Assembly (NCBI GenBank): GCA_001839685.1
Contig: MLAK01000566.1
Span: 41,144 to 105,143 of the forward strand
Length of the DNA: 64,000 nt
Source: Tritrichomonas foetus
Taxonomy: Eukaryota; Parabasalia; Tritrichomonadida; Tritrichomonadidae
Reading direction: 5' to 3'
In this document: positions 49,656 through 59,296 of the stretch, piece by piece
How the letters are laid out: each line of letters starts with the position of its first letter
Numbering within the stretch: the stretch's first letter is position 1
The notes under the pieces: model-generated
What the model was told of the DNA's origin: nothing
Database searches by the model: none
The model's input: the letters and a program-made list of their open reading frames with translations, nothing else
Made by a program: the position numbers and the translations under genes

Positions 49656-49745
49656 GCATCTCATAAATGTTTCCCAGTGGCTTGAATGAAATGAAGTATC
49701 GAGATGCGTGTCTTAGATTACATTGAATAATCTCAGCTGATTATT
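49656..49745. other. Inverted-repeat cluster between two RRM genes
   Basis: GCATCTC (49656-49662) is complementary to GAGATGC (49701-49707), extendable by G-T pairs. Right beside it AATAATC (49726-49732) forms a tight hairpin with GATTATT (49739-49745), loop tcagct. It could be a structured RNA or a shared regulatory element; chance is not excluded in AT-rich DNA. Confidence 0.25.
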
Positions 49746-49857
49746 GCAGTGAGTAATGTTGAATGAAAGTGATTTTCTTGAGATTTCCGGAAAAAATGAC
49801 AAAAGTACTTTTTGTGAATTTTAATGATGTCAATTTCGAAAAATAATTCACCTAAAA

Positions 49858-50718
49858 ATGTCTGATGAAGATTCTGATCAGTCCCACAGACAACCAAAGA
49901 TTATCGAACCTGTACTTGAAAGTGATCCAGTTGGGTATTTAATCGCAGTCAGTTTCACTCCTCCGAAAGACAGTTTCGCGTCATACGAAATTTATAATTT
50001 CATCGAAAATACACTTAAAATCGAGTTAGAAGATATGTCTGTTTTCAGAAACTCAATAGGTATTCCAACCGGTATAGTTGTTGCTCAACTGACGAGCGAG
50101 ATCTCATTAGTTCGATTGATGAAACTTCACGGAAAGAAATTCAAAGGGTCGCCAGTGGAAGCCCGTTTATTCACAACACAGGCAAGTTTTCAAAAATTTA
50201 TATTTGCGCAATCAGAACCTCGTCTGCAAACAATTAAATTAAATTACGATAATTCAGTTCCTCTCGTGTACGTCCAAAACTTCCCTGAAGGTGAAAGTGA
50301 CCTTGGTGACTTTTTTTCGCAATGCGGCAAAATAATATCAATTAAAAAATATCCATTCAAAAAAGAAAGTTATTATGCAATAGAATTTAGTACAGAAGCA
50401 GAAGCTCGTCTTGTATGTCGAACTTTTAATGATTACGAACTACATGGCAGGTCTCTAAAAGTTGCGATATTATATAAAAACGCGGCAGAGAGATCTTTTG
50501 CTGTTCACCACTGTCAAGACATTCAATGGCTCAAGAATGAATTAAAGTGCTATGGAAGAGTGGATGCATATAAAGTATCTAATGATGTGGTTTATGTAAT
50601 GATGGAAACTTTGGAGTCATCAAAAGCGGCATGTATTCTATTAAATAAGAACTTTGATACTGGAACCCAAATTGTGACACATTTTATAGATTATGAGTAT
50701 TTCAACCGTGTTAAGTGA
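49858..50718 (+). CDS. RRM-containing RNA-binding protein, 286 residues
   Basis: A clear RRM lies at about residues 138-212: PLVYVQNFPEG as RNP2, YYAIEFSTEAEA as a variant RNP1 and GRSLKVAILY as the last strand. Flanking regions at about 25-110 and 215-280 have the same alternating pattern and look like degenerate RRMs, so the protein may be a three-RRM polyadenylate-binding-like molecule. It is shorter than PABP and lacks a MLLE domain. The start is an ATG with SDEDSDQS after it. Target RNA is unknown. Confidence 0.75.
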   Translation: MSDEDSDQSHRQPKIIEPVLESDPVGYLIAVSFTPPKDSFASYEIYNFIENTLKIELEDMSVFRNSIGIPTGIVVAQLTSEISLVRLMKLHGKKFKGSPVEARLFTTQASFQKFIFAQSEPRLQTIKLNYDNSVPLVYVQNFPEGESDLGDFFSQCGKIISIKKYPFKKESYYAIEFSTEAEARLVCRTFNDYELHGRSLKVAILYKNAAERSFAVHHCQDIQWLKNELKCYGRVDAYKVSNDVVYVMMETLESSKAACILLNKNFDTGTQIVTHFIDYEYFNRVK

Positions 50719-51064
50719 TATATTATTCTTAAATACTGTCAATATTATATAAAAATACGTATTCGTTAATATAAATGACTATGTTTTACTTATTTTATAG
50801 TTTTTCTTTATTCTGAGAAATTTTATGCTGAATGAAGCCACATTTAATTATGGATGGAAAAATAAAATCGAATTTTATTTTGCCAATGCATTATTTAGGA
50901 GTAAATGTTGTTATTTACAAATTTTAATAATTGGGGAGTTAATTAGAGTCTCGATTATTGGAATTATTAAGCTTTTTTTAAATTATTTAACTTTTATAGT
51001 TGGTCGTACGATAGCCAATAAAATCAAGTTTAACAAAAGTTGCGGTTTTGGTCGACCTTTCAAC
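50719..51064. other. Intergenic region upstream of eL30
   Basis: The eL30 reading frame is open upstream to an ATG at 50825, but this leader is AT-rich and unlike eL30 orthologues, so it is treated as non-coding. Confidence 0.6.
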
Positions 51065-51403
51065 ATGGGACGCAAGAAGCTTAGCAAAGCTCGTGAATCC
51101 ATCATCAGCAGCCTCAGCCTTGTTACAAAATCCGGTAAGTACTCACTCGGAATTTCACAGACACTCAAGGCTCTCCGTTCAGGTGAAGCCAAGCTTGTCA
51201 TCTTCGCATCCAACGTTGCACCAGCCCACAAATCACTCATCGAATACTACGCCATGCTTTCACAATGCGATATCCTCCCATTCGATGGTGACAATGTCGA
51301 TCTTGGTACAGCTTGCGGTAAATACTTCAGAAGCTCAGTTATCACAATCATCGATGCTGGTGAATCTGAAATCCTTAAGATGATCAAAGAAAGACCACAG
51401 TAA
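51065..51403 (+). CDS. RPL30: 60S ribosomal protein eL30
   Basis: The 112-residue product matches eL30 in length and sequence: SLSLVTKSGKYSLGISQTLK, then LVIFASNVAPAHKSLIEYYAMLS and GTACGKYFRSSVITIIDAGES. It is a component of the large ribosomal subunit in the L7Ae/eL30 fold family that binds kink-turn RNA. The start MGRKKLSK was chosen because homology begins there. Base composition is notably more GC-rich than in flanking genes, as expected for a highly expressed gene. The stop overlaps TAAA. Confidence 0.97.
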   Translation: MGRKKLSKARESIISSLSLVTKSGKYSLGISQTLKALRSGEAKLVIFASNVAPAHKSLIEYYAMLSQCDILPFDGDNVDLGTACGKYFRSSVITIIDAGESEILKMIKERPQ

Positions 51404-51586
51404 ATTTACTTCAATATTATTACAATTTAGCTTTTTTGATATATTCTCTATATTTGTTATCATTTTTTTCCTTCTAATTTTAACCTTACATGAAGGATTT
51501 AATAAGAAATATGTTAGGGCATTGTTTATTTTAATAGAATGTTTCATGAATTTCATGGATTCGCTGCATTTGGTTTCTTTTTCATA

Positions 51587-51591
51587 TCACA
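51587..51591 (+). promoter_or_regulatory. Initiator-like TCACA
   Basis: TCACA (with TCATA just before) lies 10 bases upstream of the ATG at 51602 and supports that start rather than the ATG at 51539. Confidence 0.45.
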
Positions 51592-51601
51592 TTTCTGTCG
51601 A

Positions 51602-54091
51602 ATGGACTCAAATTCACTTTTAAGTTGCATTAATGCAATATTAGGTCCTGAAAACGATCCTCGAAATCAAGCATTAGAACTACTAAGCCAATATACTAAT
51701 GATATAAATTTTGCAGCACTCCTTTCACAGTATATATTTGATCCATCAACACCAACTGCTCATAAATTTCTATGTTTAACTATTTTTATAAAGTTAAAAG
51801 TTGTCTTCCATCCAAATCTGTTCAATTCTTTTTATGGTTTATTGAAGTCGGAAGATGAGATGATTGTTTCTCAAGTTGCTAATTTATTAAGTAAGAACTT
51901 AACAACTGCTGAGGAAATTTCTTCTCTTTTGAATTTGCAACCAGATATTGTTTATGGATGTTTGTTAACACTAAATTATTATTTGGAGCAAAATGATTTC
52001 CGTGTTGGTGAGATAATCAATTTTTGTGCTGCAGTTATTAGTGGAAATTATCCTCCGAATATTCGTGGTTTGGCATCATCTGCAATAAATTTAATATTTT
52101 GTCCAAAATCTATCAGTGAATTTAATGATATCTATGAATATGACTCAGATGATGAATTTAATGATGACAATGATGAAGAGAAAGGTGAATCTAATCAATA
52201 TTTTATTCCTCTTATTCAAGCACTATTTAGTTTGCCTTTAAGTGACTCAAATTTTCTTGTCATTAAGAATATTTTCCAATCAGCAAGACATATTTTACCA
52301 AAACAACTTTTTTATGATATTTGCTTACAGCATATTCATGTTTTAGCGAGTATTGCACCTTTATCAGGTGAATTTCTTGAATTTGCAGCTACTATTATTG
52401 AATCTTTACTTGTCATTCTTCGAAAAAAATATTCTTCGATTAATTTTAATGAAAGAAATCTGATTCAAAGTTTAATACTTTGCTTACTTCTTCATGACTC
52501 ATATGCAGAAAGTTGGATGACCAGTATTCAAGATTTTATAAATGATAATATTGGCGATGCTGATTTTGATGATAGTTTTGATAATTTGTTTTTCTATTTC
52601 CGTAAAAATATTGCTTTAATTTGTTGCAAATTTATTGATATTTCTGTTGAGTTTTGTCTTGACATAATGAAAATGTCACCAAAGCATATGGAGGCAGCTT
52701 TCTTTATATTAAGTTCAATTTTGCCAAGTGATTATCCAAGGCAACTCGATTTCTCAATGCCTCCCGAAACAGCGCCTTTGGTTTTTGGAAGATATTTGAT
52801 TCTTGTTGCAAGATTAAATTTGGATATCGACTTAGGAATCATTGATGAATGTATTAATTCCGAAAATTGGATATATCCATTATTTATTGCAATTGCAGCA
52901 TTAAAAGCTGACACGTATGACAGTAGACTTCAAGCTATTGTTATGAGATTGTTTAGTATGATACCATTTTTTGAAATTCCTGATAGCTTTTTCTTTTCAT
53001 TGATTAAAAATTTAATTCAAAAAGATATTCAATCATTTCTTCCAATTCTTGAACAAATTCTTCCAATGTTTTTACAAGCCATTCATACTTTTGCTTTTTA
53101 TCCAAATGTTACACGTGAGATAATCATTACAATTAGTTATTTTTATAATATACCAGAAATTTCTGCAAATATTGCAAGTCTTGTCCTTCCAATAATTTTA
53201 AATGCTTTTCAAAATGCAGCAACACATGTTTTAGGAATGGAGTTATTAACAATGCTGATTGAAAATCAGGAAACCCCGGCTTTTCTACAAGAAATAACAA
53301 ATATTTTCCCTTTATTCTGTAATATTGTTACCTCAATCGACATAAATGATGATAATTTCTTGTCGATGTCTATCATGCCAATTATGGCCTTTTATTCTAA
53401 AAATGGGTTTTCTTCACAAGTTTTTCAATGGATTGTAAAATTGTTATATGATCAAAATATTGAAGGTAAATTCTTTCATTATTTCCCTACATTATTTCTT
53501 GCATTATTCTTTAATATCCAACCAAATGAACAAATTGAATTGGTAAAAGCTATTTATGTTCGTTTAAATTCTGGCGAACATTCTAACTACTTTAGATGTG
53601 CATCTGTTTTATCATTTGCGACAATTATTGTAATTAATCCTGATTTATTCTTCCATGTTTTCAATGAATGTGGAATTGATGTGAAAATCTTTTTGCCACG
53701 AATTCCGGAAATTATTGAAGAACTAAATTCAACTGCTTTTGATAATTATATCATTTATTCTGCACTTTTTAAGCTTAGTGATGTTCCTGTAATTGATTTT
53801 GAAGAAGAAAAGCCAATGATCATGGTTACATTACGTTCATTTTTAGGTTTTATTTATGAAGTTACTCAATTTTATCAAGACGAAGTCGAAACAAAAGGAT
53901 TAAATGCAGTCATGGGTGAAATTCTTGCCGATGATCAAACTCTTTTTTATTCTGGTGATGGTTTTTATGTTAATCATCCATTTAGACAAATGCAATTTTC
54001 ACAGATCCTTCAGTCAATCCTTCCTCCATCCATTCCTGAATGTTTTCAATCAGATATTCAAAAAACTGTTGCAATGTTACCTCCAAAATAA
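51602..54091 (+). CDS. Importin-beta-like HEAT-repeat protein
   Basis: From the ATG at 51602 the product has 829 residues; an in-frame ATG at 51539 would add 21 hydrophobic residues that do not suit the family. The N-terminus (DPRNQALELLSQYTND, then ALLSQYI..HKFLCLTIFIKLKV) resembles the first HEAT repeats of karyopherin-beta importins. An acidic loop (YDSDDEFNDDNDEEKGE) at about residues 180-197 recalls the acidic loops of importins and transportins. The rest is continuous helical repeats. Known members import ribosomal proteins, histones or RNA-binding proteins. The exact class cannot be assigned. The stop overlaps TAAA. Confidence 0.65.
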   Translation: MDSNSLLSCINAILGPENDPRNQALELLSQYTNDINFAALLSQYIFDPSTPTAHKFLCLTIFIKLKVVFHPNLFNSFYGLLKSEDEMIVSQVANLLSKNLTTAEEISSLLNLQPDIVYGCLLTLNYYLEQNDFRVGEIINFCAAVISGNYPPNIRGLASSAINLIFCPKSISEFNDIYEYDSDDEFNDDNDEEKGESNQYFIPLIQALFSLPLSDSNFLVIKNIFQSARHILPKQLFYDICLQHIHVLASIAPLSGEFLEFAATIIESLLVILRKKYSSINFNERNLIQSLILCLLLHDSYAESWMTSIQDFINDNIGDADFDDSFDNLFFYFRKNIALICCKFIDISVEFCLDIMKMSPKHMEAAFFILSSILPSDYPRQLDFSMPPETAPLVFGRYLILVARLNLDIDLGIIDECINSENWIYPLFIAIAALKADTYDSRLQAIVMRLFSMIPFFEIPDSFFFSLIKNLIQKDIQSFLPILEQILPMFLQAIHTFAFYPNVTREIIITISYFYNIPEISANIASLVLPIILNAFQNAATHVLGMELLTMLIENQETPAFLQEITNIFPLFCNIVTSIDINDDNFLSMSIMPIMAFYSKNGFSSQVFQWIVKLLYDQNIEGKFFHYFPTLFLALFFNIQPNEQIELVKAIYVRLNSGEHSNYFRCASVLSFATIIVINPDLFFHVFNECGIDVKIFLPRIPEIIEELNSTAFDNYIIYSALFKLSDVPVIDFEEEKPMIMVTLRSFLGFIYEVTQFYQDEVETKGLNAVMGEILADDQTLFYSGDGFYVNHPFRQMQFSQILQSILPPSIPECFQSDIQKTVAMLPPK

Positions 54092-54341
54092 ATTTTTGTT
54101 AGTAAATAGATTAAATATTATTTCACTCTCACATAATTTTTTAGTTGATTCATGCATTATTATGACATATATTTCATACTGGTATTTCATTAAAATTCGG
54201 AATCGATATTTATCATTGTACAAAAAAAGTTCTGAAAATATAAATCATGAATATATTGTAATTGATTCCAAAGTGAATCGTTAATATAAATTGAATTCGG
54301 CTGGCAACATTCTTTCAGAAAGTCAAGCATTCATCATTCTG

Positions 54342-54372
<31 letters not shown>
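54342..54372. repeat. 31-bp poly-A homopolymer
   Basis: An uninterrupted run of 31 A's. On the minus strand it is a poly-T directly following the tRNA-like 3' fragment at 54373-54420. Confidence 0.9.
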
Positions 54373-54373
<1 letters not shown>

Positions 54374-54420
54374 CGAGATGAGAGTCGAACCATTAACGTC
54401 CCTATTTTCGGGCCCCTCTG
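54373..54420 (-). other. tRNA 3'-half-like fragment
   Basis: On the minus strand the B-box-like GGTTCGACTCT is followed by CATCTCGC and the poly-T. It reads like a T arm (ATG-G, TTCGACT, CTCAT with one base missing in the 5' stem) and the 3' acceptor strand. A CCC/GGG hairpin upstream stands where an anticodon arm would be, with a 7-base loop lacking the usual T33. No D arm or 5' acceptor strand is present. It is therefore a decayed or partial tRNA at best. Confidence 0.35.
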
Positions 54421-54430
54421 GTTTTCTTTG

Positions 54431-57400
54431 ATGTTTCCATTTTCCCCAAAATCAAAGAAAGAAGAAGAAAATCAGCCAAAGGATTCTTCTTTAAACGAAT
54501 CCTCACTGTTTCATAACTCAACATTTCCTTTTCCGAAATCATCAATATTTTCAAATCAAAGTCCGATAGCATCAAACATAAAATTAAAGCTATCATCATC
54601 AAACATTACTGGAAGTCCAGTGAAAGAAGCACCCACACACAAAGTCCCACTTTCGTGTAATTTATTATTTTCGATGAATAATTTAGAACTACAAAACACC
54701 CATACAAAAAAGCATGGAACACTTGCATTCAATATACCATCAAAAAAATCAGAAAATTCTCTCATCGAAAAGGAAAAAGTTGATGATGATCTACAAAGCC
54801 CCAAATTAATTTCGAAATCGGAAAAAAGTCCTGAAATTATAAAGGAAATAAATGTAGAAAAGAAAAATGAGAAAAAACTGGAAAAAGATATGAAAAAAGT
54901 AGAAAAATATGGGAAAAAAGTAGAAAAAGATGTGAAAAAGCTAAAAAAAGATGAGAAAAAAATAAAAAAGAAAAGGAGTAAGTTCATTTTAAAAGATGAT
55001 TATTCTTCATCTTTCGAGGATGATAAAGAAAATGCAGAACTCAGTGACCGTCAGTCAGCAAAAGATGAAATTGGTGAAATCAAGAAAAAGAAATCAACAA
55101 AACCAAGAATAAATCGAAAAAATAGTTCTAAAGTCACCAAAAAATCGAAAAACACTAGAAAACGAATAAATGAAAAAACATATCCTCTTAAAAGTCTTCC
55201 TCAAAGCGAAACAAAAACAAGGGAAAATTTAAATTCTGAACAAATTCATTTAGATGATGTCGAAAATAATAATTCTAAGCAATTAACAATCACTAAAATT
55301 TTCCACGAACCTTTACGAATGAAAACTCGATTGAGAGAAAAAAGAGAAAAAGAAAAAAAATTCAATTTACGAAATCATCCCAAAAAGATTTCCTATAAAG
55401 ATGAATCAGATGATGCTCCTTTTGAATATTATTATTATGATCAAATTGTTTACTCCAATGAAGAAAACAATTATCAAGATCACACAGCCGAAAAAATAAC
55501 TTCAAAGTCATTATTATTTAATAATTCAACGTTGACTGATGATTCACACTCTGAGGAATTAAATTCTGATGATAAAAAAGAAAGTTACGAAAGTAAGAAA
55601 TCTTCTGAAAATGAAAGTGATGAAGTAGACGACCAATTAAGTCAAAATAAAAACAATGAACTCCTTACAAATGAAAAATCTGATAAAGATTTAAATTTGA
55701 ATACAAAAGAAGAATTAAACATGAGTATAGAAATTAAGATTAATGAAAACAATATCCAAAATATTAATAAAGAATTAAAGAATAATGAAGAATTCCATAC
55801 AGATGAATATATAAGCCAAAATCAAGAATTAAAATCAAATATTGATACAAATGAAAATGATAATGTAGTCATGAAAGATGAATCTAACAAAGAAAATGTT
55901 GAATTTCAAGTAGATAATGCAAGATTTCAAGAAGAAAATAATACTGCCATGAGCTCAAGTCAACTAAGTACAAATGATAAGAATTTCTTTGAAAGTTTTA
56001 AAAAGATCAAGTTAACTAGTGAAAAAGAAATTTTTAAAGATTATGAAATAAGTCCAATCAAAGAAAACCGTTCAAAAGATTCTGAATGCCACTCACCAGT
56101 GGAAAAATATTCATCTGACAAAGAAAATGATTCAAATAATGAAGCTAATAGTTTCAAACCATCTTTTCCTTTTTATGCCGCACAAACATTAAATTCAATC
56201 ATTAGTATAAAAGAATCCAAAAGTCCTGAAGTGAAACAACCTGATCCAGAAGAAAATACAAAACAAAATGAAGAGAAATTAACAAATACCAAAAACTTAA
56301 TTTTTAGAAACCCCCTAACACTGAATATTTTTCATACAACAAAAACCGAAAATAATACCATGTCTGAATTACCTGAGAAACAAGATCCTATCATAGAAAA
56401 AACCGATTCTAAATCTGAAATAAGCGATATCCTTGATTCTAAAAATATCATCTTCGATTCAAAAAAAGTAATAACTAATCATATTGAAACAAAACTTTTC
56501 TCTTCTAATGAAAAAGTAGATCCTTTAAATGAAAAAATTGACTCTCTAAAAAATTCTATTATATCTTCTAATTCAATAAATGATTCATCAAACTTGATGC
56601 TTAATATTAGTTCAATAGAAAATTCTAATATTGTGAAACCTGCTCTTGATACTGATAAATTACCAAATCTTCCGATAAAAGAAAAAATAATTAACTGTGA
56701 CAGCAATAATGATTTTGTGAAAAGTGATAATTTCACAGAATCTGATTCTATAGATGAATGTATATCTGTGATAAGTAATGATTCTGATTTTGATTCGAAA
56801 GAAGCCAAAAAACTTGATTATGAAGATTTAATAAATTCAAATAATATTGCAAAAAACGATGAAAATAATTTGTCATTAAAATCAAAATCAATTGATAGTA
56901 TTAAAGATGTTCAAATTAAAACTAGAGTTCGAGAGCTTGTTACTCCTATTCAACAATTCAAAATTGGAACTCAATACCAACAATTTGTATTAAACCGTTT
57001 AACAGTTCATCCTTTACAAGGTAAATCAAATGAAATAAATATCAATTCGGGAAAGCAAGAAGAAAAACTCCAGCCATCAATGACTAATTCAAGAAGCTCT
57101 GAAAATATTTTTACTCCTTTAATGATTTCTCCAAATCAAAACCCAAATCCTTCAACCAACACAACAGAAAAAGCTATCAACAGAATTATGCAACTCTCCA
57201 AAAAGATTCAAAAAAACGAAAAAAATGAAGAAGAGGCACCTAAAAAAGCATTTATTCCACCTTTCTTTCGAGAAAATCAATCCAAAAAAATTAATTTAGA
57301 TGATGATGATATTTCTGGCTACAGTGAATTTGAACAGACAATTTTCGAAGCAGGAAAGAAAAAAAGATGGAAAATGTCATTTAAGCAATCAAATCAAGAA

Positions 57401-58993
57401 CAAAGAAAAAGTCCATCAAAGAAAAAAACGCCAGCGAAAAAATCAAATGATGTTATATTGAGTGATGATCTTCCTGATGATAATGATTATTTGCCAAAAG
57501 AAAATAAACTAAAAAAAAATTCTAAAAGAAAATCTAGTTCAAATAAGAAAAAAATTGGTGAAATTGATAATTCTTCACTTGATAACTCAGATGATTCTTT
57601 ACAAATCTCAGTCGAGAATGAAACTAATCCAGAAAATTTTCAAATGAAAAATGAACCAACGAAAAGTCCAAGGAAAAGAACGAAATCACCCAAAAACATT
57701 CGAACGGATAATTTACCACCACTAACTGATACAGACCCTATATCAATGATTCATGTTGATAAAGGAGATCCTGTGAAACCAAATGAAGTTCCAAAATTCA
57801 AACCATATCAAAATAATGTTCGTGAATCAAATAATTTGAATAAACAATTGGGAGAATTAATTGACTTAATTGTTGGAAGTAACAACAATAAAAAAGCATC
57901 ACTGAAAAAAACTCAAAAAAAAGCATCACCATCTTTGTTAATTTCAATTGATGATTCTACTGATGATGACAATGTGATTATTATTTCTAAAGATCAATTC
58001 AATTCTTCCACTCAAAAAAATTCAATCGAAACCATTTTTAAAGATGTTGCTGATCAGGACAATCTCACTGAAAAAACAGAAGGAGAAGTAAAGTTAGGAA
58101 AACCAAACAAACAACATCAAGAAATTTTGTCCCTGATTGAAAATCAAACCGAAAATATACTTCAAAATGAACAACCTACGAAAACAAAAAGGAAAAAAAA
58201 TACAAAATTGAAAGATTTGTCAGGAAGTTCGTCTGACAGTGAAACGAAACCAAGCAATGAAGCCAATTTGCATTCATTCTTTGATGGAATCAAATCACAG
58301 CCCAAGCCAGTCAAAAAAAAGAAGCGACGTTCATCTTCTTCTGCTTCTTCAAGTTCTTCAAGTTCTTCAAACATAAGTGAGAGTGAAGATATATCTGGTT
58401 TTATTCAGCTTGATAATTTTTATAAAATCATTTCATCAAAAAACAATAGTTCTCGAAATAGCAAAAATAATTCCAACGAAGAAATTGAAAAGAAAAATAA
58501 AAAAGAACCGAGAAAATTAGATATTTCTTCTCTTCTTCCGACTCAAAAAGTAAAAAAGAAAGATTTACCAGATTCATCCAACATACCAAACAATTTTAAC
58601 AGTTTACATTTTGGAATAAATTCATCAATCGACCAAAATGCGAATCAAACTATTGTAAATCATTTAGCCAAAAGTGAATTGAATGAAAGGAAATCAGAAT
58701 CACAGAAAAATAAATTAAAAACACAAAAGAACGAAGTTCAAAAAATTAACAGTTCAAAAATTGAGAATTTGGGGTCAAACAACGTTAAAAAGATCAAAAA
58801 AATTGTTAAAGATGAAAATAAAACTGAAGATTTTAATTTTGTTGCAAATTCTCCTCCAAAATTACGGAAAAAGTCAGCAAGACTTGGTATCGAATTTACG
58901 ATACCAGAAAATCCAATGTTTGAATATGAACCTTTGTTATATGGATATGAACCAAACGAGTTCAAGCTGCGAAAAATAAAAATTACAGAATAA
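54431..58993 (+). CDS. Very large disordered Lys/Ser/Asn/Glu-rich protein
   Basis: The frame gives about 1520 residues, almost all low complexity and predicted disordered, with Lys/Glu repeats (KKVEKD type) at about 150-185, many acidic-serine patches and a poly-Ser run (RRSSSSASSSSSSSSN) near 1300. Ordered-looking islands are a short block at about 830-860 (RVRELVTPIQQFKIGTQYQQ), one at about 960-985 (SGYSEFEQTIFEAGKKKRW) and the C-terminal 45 residues (RLGIEFTIPENPMFEYEPLL). Basic stretches suggest a nuclear protein. The function is not recognised. The start is uncertain, because the ATG lies just after the poly-A and tRNA-like fragment. Confidence 0.75.
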   Translation: MFPFSPKSKKEEENQPKDSSLNESSLFHNSTFPFPKSSIFSNQSPIASNIKLKLSSSNITGSPVKEAPTHKVPLSCNLLFSMNNLELQNTHTKKHGTLAFNIPSKKSENSLIEKEKVDDDLQSPKLISKSEKSPEIIKEINVEKKNEKKLEKDMKKVEKYGKKVEKDVKKLKKDEKKIKKKRSKFILKDDYSSSFEDDKENAELSDRQSAKDEIGEIKKKKSTKPRINRKNSSKVTKKSKNTRKRINEKTYPLKSLPQSETKTRENLNSEQIHLDDVENNNSKQLTITKIFHEPLRMKTRLREKREKEKKFNLRNHPKKISYKDESDDAPFEYYYYDQIVYSNEENNYQDHTAEKITSKSLLFNNSTLTDDSHSEELNSDDKKESYESKKSSENESDEVDDQLSQNKNNELLTNEKSDKDLNLNTKEELNMSIEIKINENNIQNINKELKNNEEFHTDEYISQNQELKSNIDTNENDNVVMKDESNKENVEFQVDNARFQEENNTAMSSSQLSTNDKNFFESFKKIKLTSEKEIFKDYEISPIKENRSKDSECHSPVEKYSSDKENDSNNEANSFKPSFPFYAAQTLNSIISIKESKSPEVKQPDPEENTKQNEEKLTNTKNLIFRNPLTLNIFHTTKTENNTMSELPEKQDPIIEKTDSKSEISDILDSKNIIFDSKKVITNHIETKLFSSNEKVDPLNEKIDSLKNSIISSNSINDSSNLMLNISSIENSNIVKPALDTDKLPNLPIKEKIINCDSNNDFVKSDNFTESDSIDECISVISNDSDFDSKEAKKLDYEDLINSNNIAKNDENNLSLKSKSIDSIKDVQIKTRVRELVTPIQQFKIGTQYQQFVLNRLTVHPLQGKSNEININSGKQEEKLQPSMTNSRSSENIFTPLMISPNQNPNPSTNTTEKAINRIMQLSKKIQKNEKNEEEAPKKAFIPPFFRENQSKKINLDDDDISGYSEFEQTIFEAGKKKRWKMSFKQSNQEQRKSPSKKKTPAKKSNDVILSDDLPDDNDYLPKENKLKKNSKRKSSSNKKKIGEIDNSSLDNSDDSLQISVENETNPENFQMKNEPTKSPRKRTKSPKNIRTDNLPPLTDTDPISMIHVDKGDPVKPNEVPKFKPYQNNVRESNNLNKQLGELIDLIVGSNNNKKASLKKTQKKASPSLLISIDDSTDDDNVIIISKDQFNSSTQKNSIETIFKDVADQDNLTEKTEGEVKLGKPNKQHQEILSLIENQTENILQNEQPTKTKRKKNTKLKDLSGSSSDSETKPSNEANLHSFFDGIKSQPKPVKKKKRRSSSSASSSSSSSSNISESEDISGFIQLDNFYKIISSKNNSSRNSKNNSNEEIEKKNKKEPRKLDISSLLPTQKVKKKDLPDSSNIPNNFNSLHFGINSSIDQNANQTIVNHLAKSELNERKSESQKNKLKTQKNEVQKINSSKIENLGSNNVKKIKKIVKDENKTEDFNFVANSPPKLRKKSARLGIEFTIPENPMFEYEPLLYGYEPNEFKLRKIKITE

Positions 58994-59296
58994 AAAAAGT
59001 AAGATAAAACGCTCAATATCTGCTATAGTATGTAAATTAAAATTACCTATAGATATAATAAAATATTAATATAGACAAGTATTCTTCTATTTTATTTTCG
59101 ATTGAAGGAATAATATAAATATCCTAAGATTATAATCTCCAATATAACAAAAATCGAATCATATTGATTAATACTGTATGAATCATAGTGATACCTAAAA
59201 TGGTAAAAATGTGATCAATTTTTTCGGATTTATTTTTTTCAATGGAAAAACATCATAAGATTGAATTGATGAATACGATCATGATGATTTAGAATA
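58994..59296. other. Intergenic region
   Basis: About 300 bp of AT-rich DNA; nothing else recognised. Confidence 0.6.

Noticed and set aside
50825..51064. 80-codon in-frame N-terminal extension of eL30
   Set aside because: It is AT-rich, hydrophobic and has no counterpart in eL30 proteins; homology starts at MGRKK.
51539..51601. Upstream ATG for the importin-like gene
   Set aside because: The 21 extra residues are aromatic and unlike family N-termini, and the initiator-like element lies downstream of it.
54556..54987. Phe/Ser-rich hydrophobic frame on the minus strand
   Set aside because: It is the antisense of a Lys/Glu-rich coding stretch.
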